Source of the DNA: Phycisphaerae bacterium | GTDB taxonomy: Bacteria > Planctomycetota > Phycisphaerae > UBA1845 > PWPN01 | DNA: 64,000 nt | Reading direction: 5' to 3' | Assembly: GCA_018003015.1 (NCBI GenBank) | Contig: JAGNEZ010000021.1 | Span: forward strand, 28,331-92,330 | Shown: positions 26,884-34,957 of the stretch, piece by piece | How positions within the stretch are numbered: position 1 is the first letter of the stretch | Layout: each line of letters starts with the position of its first letter | Notes under the pieces: model-generated | The model's database searches: none | What the model was told of the DNA's origin: nothing | The model's input: the letters and a program-made list of their open reading frames with translations, nothing else | Program-made: the position numbers and the translations under genes

Positions 26884-28461
26884 ATGGCCCGGTTGGGCAT
26901 CGACTTCGGCACGACCAATACCGTGGCCGCGATCCACGATCGGGGTATGTTCTCGATTGTCCTTCACGGGGCCCAGACCGGCGCGGGTACGGTTGTTCAA
27001 GAGACTTATCCTTCGGCCATTCTGGTTGAGCGGGCGACCGGCCGCCAGTGGTTCGGTCTTGAGGCCGAGCGGCGGTTCGCCCAGTTGCCGGCATCGGCGG
27101 AGTATCTGTTTGTTCCGTCGCTCAAGCGGCAGCTTCGGGACTACACCGCTCGCGGCGACGGCCACTCGCAGGAGACGGCCGCCCTGCTGACCGGTTTTCT
27201 GAGGTCGCTGGCGAGTTCGATCCGTCAGTCGCAGATGATCCCGGACGACGAGTTGCTCGAAACGGTCATCACCTGGCCGGCGAATGCCAACGGCGCCCAG
27301 CGGCACATCACCCGGGCCTGCTTCCGGGAGGCGGGTTTCGAGGTCATCGGGACGCTCAACGAACCCACGGCGTCGGCCATCGAACTGGCCGACTGGCTCA
27401 CGGCCGGCCGCGGCAAGAAGGGTGGCCGCAAGACCGGCAAGGAATCGGAGCCGATGGCGGTGGCGGTTTTCGATCTCGGCGGTGGCACGTTTGACGCATC
27501 GCTGGTCTGGATCGAGAACCAGGACTTCCGGGTGATCGCATCTGCGGGGATCGAGGACCTGGGAGGTGACGATTTTGACCGGGTTCTGCTGGAGATGTTT
27601 TTGGCCAAGCTGGGTGGGCCAAACCAGGTGATGAGTCCTTTGACGCGGCAGGCCCTGATTCATCAGGCCCGCTCTCAGAAGGAGAGCATCTCGACCGGGG
27701 CGGTTCGGAGTCTGTTCCTCAACCCTGCGGACTATGGGCTTGACGGCCGGCCGGTCACGATTCCGGTGGTGGCCTACTACGACCGCATCCGCCCGATGCT
27801 GGTGCCGGCGGTCAAGATGCTGAAGGGCGTGATCGAGTCTGCTGCCATCAAGCAGCCGGGCATCGAGGATGGTTCGCGGCTGACCGTCTACCTGGTCGGC
27901 GGCTCGTCCAAGCTGCCGCTGGTCGGCCAGATGGTAGCGGAGGCGTTCCCGGCCAGCAAAGTCGTTCTGACCGACAAGCCGTTCCGGTCGGTGGCCATGG
28001 GAGCCGCCATCTGCGCGATGGACCGGGTCACCTTTCGCGACGTATTTGCCCGCCACTTCGGCTTGCTCAGGCTTCGCGACCACGGGCGGATCGAGACCTT
28101 CGACACCATTTTCCCGGCCGGTACGCCGATTCCGCGTAAGGGTGAGAAGCCTCTTGAAAGGGTTGCCTGGTATCATCCGGCCCACAACGTCGGCCACCTG
28201 CGGTATCTGGAGTGCACTGCGATCGGGCGGGACGGGCTGCCCGACGGAAACGTCCGTGCCTGGTCGGACATCTTCTTCCCTTACGATCCGGGCCAGCCGT
28301 TGAGTGCCCCGCTCAGCGTAGCGGACATACACGCCACCGATGCTTTCGCCAATCAGCCGGTGTGCGAGGTGTACCGGTGCGATTCCGATGGTGTGATCAC
28401 CGTGGAGTTGCGGCGGCCGTCCTCGAGCGATGTGCGCTGTTACGAGATCTACGACAACTGA
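26884..28461 (+). CDS. Hsp70-like ATPase, shortened and divergent
   Basis: 525 residues against about 640 for DnaK. The ATG at 26884 has AGGAGG 8 bases upstream. All three nucleotide-site signatures of the Hsp70 family are present: GIDFGTTNTVAAIHDRG, FDLGGGTFDASLVW and VYLVGGSSKLPLVGQM. Sites for ATP binding therefore look intact. A basic insertion (GRGKKGGRKTGKES) sits near residue 180. After about residue 390 the sequence does not follow the DnaK beta-sandwich or lid, and there is no EEVD-like tail. It is paired with the GrpE-like gene just upstream; no J-domain protein is nearby. Role unknown. Confidence 0.85.
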   Translation: MARLGIDFGTTNTVAAIHDRGMFSIVLHGAQTGAGTVVQETYPSAILVERATGRQWFGLEAERRFAQLPASAEYLFVPSLKRQLRDYTARGDGHSQETAALLTGFLRSLASSIRQSQMIPDDELLETVITWPANANGAQRHITRACFREAGFEVIGTLNEPTASAIELADWLTAGRGKKGGRKTGKESEPMAVAVFDLGGGTFDASLVWIENQDFRVIASAGIEDLGGDDFDRVLLEMFLAKLGGPNQVMSPLTRQALIHQARSQKESISTGAVRSLFLNPADYGLDGRPVTIPVVAYYDRIRPMLVPAVKMLKGVIESAAIKQPGIEDGSRLTVYLVGGSSKLPLVGQMVAEAFPASKVVLTDKPFRSVAMGAAICAMDRVTFRDVFARHFGLLRLRDHGRIETFDTIFPAGTPIPRKGEKPLERVAWYHPAHNVGHLRYLECTAIGRDGLPDGNVRAWSDIFFPYDPGQPLSAPLSVADIHATDAFANQPVCEVYRCDSDGVITVELRRPSSSDVRCYEIYDN

Positions 28462-28644
28462 TTGCGGACCGTGTGTTCGTTGCACCAGGGTGGTTGCTCA
28501 ATCGACGGGGAGCTCGTCGGCCGTGATCCCGGTTCCAGTGAAACAGGATTGGTGGCAGCCGAAGTCAGACCGATCGGCGTGGCAGGTCGTCGAAAAGGTT
28601 CGTGGAGCGGGCTCTCCTGGGCTATGTTTGAGCCTGTTCGGGCT

Positions 28645-29349
28645 TCATGTTTCGGATTCTATCGGCTCCCGGAAGGTGTAGCCGACGCCCCGAACGGTTT
28701 GCACCCACGCCGCGGCCTCGCCGAGTTTCTTGCGAACGGCGGTGATATGGACGTCGATTGCCCGGTCGGTGACGGCGACTCCCATGCCGAGAGTGGACTC
28801 GATGAGCTGCCCGCGGGAGAGGACGCGTCCGTTGGCTCCCATGAGGGCTCGCAGGACTCGGAACTCCATGGCGGTCAGGGACACGCCTTGGCCGTTGACG
28901 TGGAGTTCGTGGCGGCCGCTGTCCAGCCGGATCGGCCCGATGGCCAGTACTTGGCTATCCAGCTCCGCGGGTTCCGTTCGTCGGAAGAGGGCGGCGATCC
29001 GGGCGAGAAGGACCTTGATGGAGAACGGCTTGGTGACGTAGTCGTCGGCCCCCAAGGCGAAGCCCACCAGGGCATCCGTTTCCTCGCTCTTGGCGGTGAG
29101 CATGATCGTGGGGATGGTGGCGGTCAGTGGCTCGCGTTTGAGCTGTTGCAGCACTTCGTCGCCGGAGATTCCCGGGAGCATGCGGTCCAGGAGCAGGAGG
29201 TCGGGTGGATCGCGCCGGGCGTTCGCGACCGCCTCGCGGCCGTCGGCCACGCATCGGCAGTTGTACCCTTCGCGCTCCAGATTGAAGCGGAGCATCTTGG
29301 CCAGGTCGGCCTCGTCTTCGACGACCAGGATGGTCTTGCCCACGCGCAT
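28645..29349 (-). CDS. OmpR/PhoB-type response regulator
   Basis: 234 residues. The receiver domain has the acidic pocket EDE (11-13), phosphoacceptor Asp55 in DLLLLDRMLPG, the Thr in IMLTAKS and Lys in YVTKPF. The winged-helix output domain (about 135-228) reads LTAMEFRVLRALMGANGRVL, SRGQLIESTLG, DVHITAVRKKLG and VRGVGYTF, as in PhoB. It acts as a DNA-binding regulator controlled by phosphorylation. No histidine kinase lies next to it, so its partner is elsewhere. Confidence 0.95.
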   Translation of the reverse strand: MRVGKTILVVEDEADLAKMLRFNLEREGYNCRCVADGREAVANARRDPPDLLLLDRMLPGISGDEVLQQLKREPLTATIPTIMLTAKSEETDALVGFALGADDYVTKPFSIKVLLARIAALFRRTEPAELDSQVLAIGPIRLDSGRHELHVNGQGVSLTAMEFRVLRALMGANGRVLSRGQLIESTLGMGVAVTDRAIDVHITAVRKKLGEAAAWVQTVRGVGYTFREPIESET

Positions 29350-29725
29350 GGCCTACGGTCCTTTCGGTTCCGACTCGACGTGTATTCTACGTGGTCGGCT
29401 GTTAGGAAACCATTTGGGCGTTGTTAGTCCGCGGAGAAAGCTGGAAGCGATGGCTGTTCGGGGTTCGGCGGGAATTGGGTGATGATTCGGGGGGATGGTC
29501 GCGTCTTCAACTCTCTTTCGACCAATCACAAGCCGTTTTTCGGGCCATGTGTTACAGTTGGGGGGGGGTGGAATCTGGAGGGGGCGGTCCGGTCGGCTGA
29601 CCCGCGATGTTGACATGAGCAGAGCCGCTGGTTGTGTGCCCGCCCAGCGCGCGGGTCAGGATTGGGTGTGGCTCGTCGATGCCCCGCCCGGTTCTCTTCG
29701 GCCGGTCCTTGCGTCTGACCCCGGG
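29350..29725. other. Intergenic region upstream of the OmpR-type regulator
   Basis: About 375 bases with a G10 tract near 29560. I see no gene, terminator or clear promoter. Confidence 0.4.
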
Positions 29726-31198
29726 TCAACGATTGTCCGCAGGCGACGGGCGAGTCGGGGGTGACGGCTTGCCCTGTTCCGGTTCGGTGGCAAGGAAGTC
29801 GACCGCGAGTGAGCCCAGGGCTCGCGTGCCCACGACCAGGGCGCTCTCGTCGACGTAGAAATCGGGGTTGTGGTTCGGAGCCGCCTTGGCCGGGTCCTGG
29901 TCACGTGGGGTGATGCCCAGGCCGATGTACATTCCGGGGGCTACCTTGGCGAAGACGGAGAAGTCCTCGGAGGCTCCGCTCTGCGGCGCCTGGCTCACAT
30001 GCCCGTCCGCGGCCCGCCTCAGCACCGGCAGCATCCGCGTCGTCAGGGCTTCGTCGTTGATGGTCACGTCGTAGAGGCTGGTGATCGAAACCTCTGCCTT
30101 CGCGCCCGCGCTCTCGGCGATCTTCTCGGCGGTGACCCGGACATCGCGAATGACCTGCTGGCGAACCTTCTCATGGTAGGTCCGGATGGTGCCGGACAGG
30201 CGCACCGTCTCGGGCACGATATTGGGTCTGGTTCCGCCGCTGATCACGCCGATGGTCACGACGGCGGGGGAGGCGGTGAGATTGGTTTTCCGGCTGACCA
30301 CGGTCTGCAGGTCCAAGATGACCTGGGCCGAGGTGGTGATCGGGTCTACCGCGTACCACGGCATACCGCCGTGGCCCTGCTTGCCGGTGATGGTTATTTC
30401 AAGGGTGTCGCTGCTCGCGGTGACCGCGCCGCCGCGGTAGAAGATTTGGCCAGCAGGGCCGGGACCGACGTGCAGGCCGAAAATGGCGTCCGGCCTGTTT
30501 TTCTCGAACACGCCCTCTTCCAGCATCAACCGCGCCCCCCAGGCTTTTCCCGAGGAAGGCCCAAACAGGCTGGATCCCTCCTCCGCCGGCTGGAAGATGA
30601 ACATGACCGTACCGGGCAGCTCATTCCTCAGCCCAGCCAGGACCTCTGCCGTTCCCATGAGCATGGCGGTATGGGTGTCATGCCCGCAGGCGTGCATGAC
30701 GTCGACCTCGTTGCCCAGGTACTGACCCTTGGCCCGGGACGCGAAGGGCAGCCTCGGTGGTTCCTTGACCGGGAGGGCGTCCATGTCGGCACGCAGGGCG
30801 ACGGTCCGGCCGGGCTTTCTGCCGGTGAGGATTCCCACAACACCGGTCCGGGCCACGCCGGTGCGCACCTCAAGACCCAGATCGCGCAGGTGCTCCGCGA
30901 CGACACCCGCGGTCCTGTTTTCCTGGTCGCCGAGTTCCGGGTGCTCGTGGATGTCTCTGCGCCACTGAATGATCTTCGGTTCGACGGCCGCTGCTCCCCG
31001 GCGAACCGCGGCTTCAAGGCTGCTGTTGGCGGGCTGGTCGGCGGTGACGAGCGTGACCGGTTCCTGGTGGAGCGGCTCCACGGTCATTGCACCGGAGCCG
31101 GGTCCACCGCGTTGATCCTTGGTTGAAGCTGGCGGTTGCGCGGCTGCGGTGAAGCAAACGAGGCCTATCGCGAGAATCGTCGCCAAGGCACGGATCAT
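29726..31198 (-). CDS. Exported M20 family amidohydrolase (hippurate/IAA-amino acid hydrolase type)
   Basis: 490 residues with a signal peptide (MIRALATILAIGLVCFTAAA). The body is M20D-like: RRDIHEHPELGDQE, ADMDALPVKE, MHACGHDTHTAMLMGTAEVL with metal ligands Cys/His/Asp, FIFQPAEEGSS with the catalytic Glu, GLHVGP, and the dimerisation domain ITGKQGHGGMPWYAVDPITT. Near the end SGASEDFSVFA and NHNPDFYVDESALVVG complete the site. It should cleave N-acyl amino acids outside the cytoplasm; the exact substrate is unknown. A 60-residue low-complexity stretch separates signal and catalytic domain. Confidence 0.93.
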   Translation of the reverse strand: MIRALATILAIGLVCFTAAAQPPASTKDQRGGPGSGAMTVEPLHQEPVTLVTADQPANSSLEAAVRRGAAAVEPKIIQWRRDIHEHPELGDQENRTAGVVAEHLRDLGLEVRTGVARTGVVGILTGRKPGRTVALRADMDALPVKEPPRLPFASRAKGQYLGNEVDVMHACGHDTHTAMLMGTAEVLAGLRNELPGTVMFIFQPAEEGSSLFGPSSGKAWGARLMLEEGVFEKNRPDAIFGLHVGPGPAGQIFYRGGAVTASSDTLEITITGKQGHGGMPWYAVDPITTSAQVILDLQTVVSRKTNLTASPAVVTIGVISGGTRPNIVPETVRLSGTIRTYHEKVRQQVIRDVRVTAEKIAESAGAKAEVSITSLYDVTINDEALTTRMLPVLRRAADGHVSQAPQSGASEDFSVFAKVAPGMYIGLGITPRDQDPAKAAPNHNPDFYVDESALVVGTRALGSLAVDFLATEPEQGKPSPPTRPSPADNR

Positions 31199-31347
31199 GT
31201 TCAGTTCCTCAACCGAGATGTTCTCGGACGGCGATGCCCGGCTCCTCCGTCGGGCCGCGGACGGTCATCATACCGCACCGCTTGTTGCTGCTGCCACCTT
31301 CCCGGGTCTGTCCGGCGTGTCGTGGTACGGGTACAGGGTCGGGGTGG

Positions 31348-31375
31348 TTGGCGCCACTGGGTTGCTCTGTAGAAT
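31348..31375 (+). promoter_or_regulatory. Sigma-70-like promoter
   Basis: TTGGCG (31348-31353) and TAGAAT (31370-31375) are 16 bases apart on the plus strand. The next start codon is at 31498, so the leader would be about 115 bases. Confidence 0.45.
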
Positions 31376-31497
31376 AGCGGATGAATCGCCGCCGATCGAT
31401 CGGGCCGCCGTTTGAAACCGTCTGGAAAGCGCTGAACCGAGGTGGGAGGGTGTATTCGCTTCGGTCGTTCGCCGTCTTCGAGGACGAGGAGTGTACG

Positions 31498-33495
31498 ATG
31501 TTCGAGGGTTGTTCGCGATCGTTGCACGTGGGTGGGTGGTTCCCCGGAGTTGCGGCGGCCACGCTGGGACTGCTGGTCATTCTCCTGGGGCGAGTGCCTG
31601 CGAGTGCGGCCTCGGAGCACAAGTATGTGGAGCAGACCGCGCTGCTGCTGATCTACAAGCACTATGTGAATCACGAGGAGGCCAAGCCGGATGGCAGCCA
31701 TCCTCAACGGCATTTCACCGACGCCGAAGTGGAGACGTTCAAGGCCCAGCCGGCGATCGTCAGCGACTATTTCTGGCGGGCCTCGCACTTCCGGATTCAC
31801 GCGAAGCACGTCAAGACGGTGGTTGTGGATGCCGAGCTGACCCAGGCGGACCTCAAGGAGAGCTGGCTCGATGCGGCCCGGGTTTTCAGGGATTACTCTG
31901 CGGCCGGTCTCAAGGATGGCGATATTCACCTGATCTGGGTGGTGTGGCCGATCGAGCCAACGGACAAGTACTGCAACTGGGCAGGTGGTCTGCCGGGTGC
32001 GACCGGGCAGGAGGCGTTCTTCAGGAAGACCCGGCTGGACGTCAGCGCCTACGAGCATGGCCGCGACATCTCGCAGGCCCATTGGACAATGCTCCACGAG
32101 CAGCAGCACGTCTATGACGATACGTTTGGCATTGTTTCCGGCAAGGGGTGGGGCGATCATCCTTATCGTAACCCGGACGTCGCGGCGGAAAACATGCCCT
32201 GGCCGGTGGACAATGCCGCCAGCGGGAACTTCCTGATGTCGGTCGAGGTACCGGAGAAGGACTGGTTCGATCTCGTGCCCCCGTACGTGACGCACAAGAC
32301 GCTGCCGGACAGGGATGGTGACGGGCTGCCGGACAGCGGCCAGGTGCCGGTTTCGGAGGAGAAACTCGGGACGCGGTGCATTGATCCGGCGTCCGACCGG
32401 GATTCCGACGGCGACGGGATCAGCGATCGCGACGAGGCGATGGGTGACTACTCCGGCGGGTACGATCCCAAGTCGGCCGATACCGACGTCGACGGGATTT
32501 CAGACGGCGTGGATTACTTCCCGCGGTGTCCGAGCGTCAACTGGCTGCCGCGGAAGACGGCCACGCTGGACGGCACGATCGGGAAAGACGAATACGCGAA
32601 GTTCTCCATTTTCAGGTACGACGCCGGTCTGTCGGGCACCATGTACGCGGCCTGGGAGGAAGGCAAGCTGCACCTGGCTGCGGCGATCGAGGACGACGAG
32701 ATCGTGGTCAGCCGGAAGGAGAGTGACAATCCTGATGATCCGAGGAACGACGGTGTGCAGTGGATGTTCGACATCGACGGCGACGGGTATGTCGCGACCA
32801 AGGCGGACCTCGGCTTGCTGAACTACGTCGTCTGGATCATGCCGGCCGGGCAGGATGGTAATGCCACGGTGTACTTCTATGAACATCTCGAGGGTGCCGG
32901 CCGGTGCGAGAACCGCAGGGCCGCGAACAACGGCATCACCGCCAGGACCAAGGTTCGCGAGGGCGGCTATGTCGTTGAGGTCTGCATTCCGGAGGGGGCA
33001 CTTCCCGGTGCCACGCTGAAGTTGGGCCGTGGTCTGCGCTTCGCCCAATGCATTCTCGACTGCGACGGTGGCGGGGCCGTTCGCTGCGATACCGCCTTGC
33101 CGCACACCTACGACATGAACGTGCCCTACTTCATGAAGGTTGAACTGGGTGATGCGTCCGGCAAGGAGGCGATCGTTGCCAGGGGGGCGCCTCCGACGCC
33201 CAACCCGCCGACCTTTGCCGGCAAGCCGCGCTGGGCAGGCGACAAGATCGTCATGACCGCCACCGCGGGCAAGGCCGGCGTTGGCCGGGTGGAGTACTGC
33301 TTCGTGGAATGCCTCGGCGAGGAGGGCCGCAAGTGCAGCGGCTGGACCACGGATCCCAGGTTCGAGGTCACCGGTGCCGACCCGAAGGCGGAATACCGCT
33401 ACGGCATTTACATGCGTGATGCCGCGGGCCATGTGACGTCCTGTGGGGCCGAGACGTGCGCGGCGAAGATTCCCCCGCCGAAGAAGGAGGAGTAG
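31498..33495 (+). CDS. Secreted HExxH protein with thrombospondin-3 repeats and CBM9-like domain
   Basis: 665 residues. The ATG at 31498 has AGGAG 6 bases upstream; the signal peptide spans about 1-38. Domain 1 (about 40-250) contains HWTMLHEQQHVYDD, where H200-E201-x-x-H204 is a zincin-type motif, but I do not recognise the family. Three Asp-rich repeats (DRDGDGLPDSGQ, DSDGDGISDRDEA, DTDVDGISDGVD) follow at about 270-340 and are thrombospondin type 3-like calcium sites. A CBM9-like domain (about 355-545, starting LDGTIGKDEYAKFSI) and a short Ig-like C terminus end the protein. Possible secreted metalloprotease or binding protein. Confidence 0.75.
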   Translation: MFEGCSRSLHVGGWFPGVAAATLGLLVILLGRVPASAASEHKYVEQTALLLIYKHYVNHEEAKPDGSHPQRHFTDAEVETFKAQPAIVSDYFWRASHFRIHAKHVKTVVVDAELTQADLKESWLDAARVFRDYSAAGLKDGDIHLIWVVWPIEPTDKYCNWAGGLPGATGQEAFFRKTRLDVSAYEHGRDISQAHWTMLHEQQHVYDDTFGIVSGKGWGDHPYRNPDVAAENMPWPVDNAASGNFLMSVEVPEKDWFDLVPPYVTHKTLPDRDGDGLPDSGQVPVSEEKLGTRCIDPASDRDSDGDGISDRDEAMGDYSGGYDPKSADTDVDGISDGVDYFPRCPSVNWLPRKTATLDGTIGKDEYAKFSIFRYDAGLSGTMYAAWEEGKLHLAAAIEDDEIVVSRKESDNPDDPRNDGVQWMFDIDGDGYVATKADLGLLNYVVWIMPAGQDGNATVYFYEHLEGAGRCENRRAANNGITARTKVREGGYVVEVCIPEGALPGATLKLGRGLRFAQCILDCDGGGAVRCDTALPHTYDMNVPYFMKVELGDASGKEAIVARGAPPTPNPPTFAGKPRWAGDKIVMTATAGKAGVGRVEYCFVECLGEEGRKCSGWTTDPRFEVTGADPKAEYRYGIYMRDAAGHVTSCGAETCAAKIPPPKKEE

Positions 33496-33664
33496 AGGTG
33501 GCGATCGGTGAGGCGAGCGATTGCCGCCTCTTGGGCGGTAAGCGTGCGGATTCCAGGGCGTTGCCCTGGCCCCCTGCTGTTCGCTAAGATAGAGGTGAGT
33601 CGCATGTGGAGCCAGGTTTGTGGATCGGCGGCGTTCGACCGATAACGCATCAGGAGGGTGAATC

Positions 33665-34546
33665 GTGCCAGTAGTACTCACGTTGGCGATGTGGGCGGCG
33701 AGTCTCGTTCCGGCCGGCTATCCGGGCCTTGTGATTCCCATCGATCCGACGCGATCGCGGGTCGACCTGACCATCTGCTCGACGCTCCAGGGTCTCCAGA
33801 AGTGCGATACGGACAGTTCCACGCTCAGCGGCTACTGCACGGTGGATCTGGATTCCCGTTCGGCGCCGACCACCATTTCCTTGCAGGATTTCGATGCCAG
33901 GGCCGACAGGAACATGAGCTGGCAGCTGAGCTACGGGTGGCTCGGCAGGGTGGACGTCAGCGCGACCAATATCCGCTTCTATCATGCCCAACCGGGAATA
34001 CAGCCCTTCTGGTCACTGGGGGCGGAGGGGGACTTTACCGCGTACCAGGTGCCCTATTTCAAGGAAGGCTTGGTGGTCTACACCGCCACGGCCCTGGTCT
34101 GCACGCTGCTGCAGGGCATGGGGCTGCCCTGCAGCGACACCATGGATCTCGCCACGGAGCCGGTCGCCACCGAGGACATCTCGGGGACGGCTGTCATCCG
34201 TGACGGGGTCTTGACCTTCGCAGTGTCGGTTCCGGTTCAGGTCTACATTGACCCCGACAATCCCGACACCGGCGAGGTGACGGGGATGGCGTATCTCACC
34301 GGATCGGTCCAGATTCCGGTTCCCTGCGATTTCGACGACGATGGGGATGTGGACCTCAGTGACTTCGGGCATCTGCAACGGTGCCTGAGCGGCCGCGAGG
34401 TTCCTCAGACTGCCGCCGGGTGCGAAGACACTCCCCTCGACTTCGATACCGACGTTGACGGCGACGATGTGGCCCTGTTCCTCGAGTGCCTCTCGGGTGC
34501 CGAGATTCCCGGCGACCCTGACTGCCTGACGAGAAGCAGGCGGTGA
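33665..34546 (+). CDS. Secreted protein with C-terminal dockerin-like repeats
   Basis: 293 residues. The start is a GTG at 33665 with AGGAGG 7 bases upstream, opening a short signal-like N terminus (MPVVLTLAMWAASLVP). The middle (about 20-220) is beta-rich and not recognised. The end carries a calcium-binding pair: CDFDDDGDVDLSDFGHLQRC (about 220-240) and a second copy FDTDVDGDDVALFLECLSG. This is the Phycisphaerae version of the dockerin fold. It may anchor or display the protein; no cohesin is visible in the window. Confidence 0.8.
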   Translation: MPVVLTLAMWAASLVPAGYPGLVIPIDPTRSRVDLTICSTLQGLQKCDTDSSTLSGYCTVDLDSRSAPTTISLQDFDARADRNMSWQLSYGWLGRVDVSATNIRFYHAQPGIQPFWSLGAEGDFTAYQVPYFKEGLVVYTATALVCTLLQGMGLPCSDTMDLATEPVATEDISGTAVIRDGVLTFAVSVPVQVYIDPDNPDTGEVTGMAYLTGSVQIPVPCDFDDDGDVDLSDFGHLQRCLSGREVPQTAAGCEDTPLDFDTDVDGDDVALFLECLSGAEIPGDPDCLTRSRR

Positions 34547-34566
34547 GCAGCTCGCCTACGGAGTTG

Positions 34567-34710
34567 ATGGCTAACTGGAGTCAGTCTTACAGGCTCAGCA
34601 CGGAGACCACTTCACCCGAACTCGGCATGAAGGTCAAGAAGCACGGCCGGACGACCGGCTTGACGAAGGGGAGTGTCAGCGCGGTCAATGTCCGCGGCAT
34701 GCAGCCATAG
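34567..34710 (+). pseudogene. Fragment of a trypsin-like serine protease gene
   Basis: The 47-codon frame ends LGMKVKKHGRTTGLTKGSVS and then AVN before a stop. VxKxGRTTGLTxGxV is typical of a strand in trypsin-like proteases of the Nal1-like group. No catalytic triad residues and no more of the domain remain. Confidence 0.45.
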
Positions 34711-34728
34711 GACTGCTTCGTGGTGTAC

Positions 34729-34866
34729 TCATGTCTGCGAAGAGCATTGAGCAGGTTCTGCAAGAACACAGAGGCTGCGGTGCTCAGCGTGCCTTTCAGA
34801 GAAACCGTAGCGCATGATGTAGTACGGCTCCATTTCGCCGGTGCGCAGTCGAGTCAGGCGTCTCAT
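34729..34866 (-). pseudogene. Short frame, possible remnant
   Basis: 45 codons starting MRRLTRLRTGEMEPYYIMRY. The motif EPYYIMRYGF looks protein-like and vaguely familiar from short planctomycete proteins, but the second half turns into unrelated sequence. I cannot assign it. The region 34867-34957 holds nothing else. Confidence 0.25.
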
Positions 34867-34957
34867 CAGGATGTGCCTTTCTGGTGCGTCCAAATGCGTG
34901 AGCCTCCTTCAGGCACTTCTGTTCGTGATCGTCCACCGGAGTCGCCGAGGCATCTGC

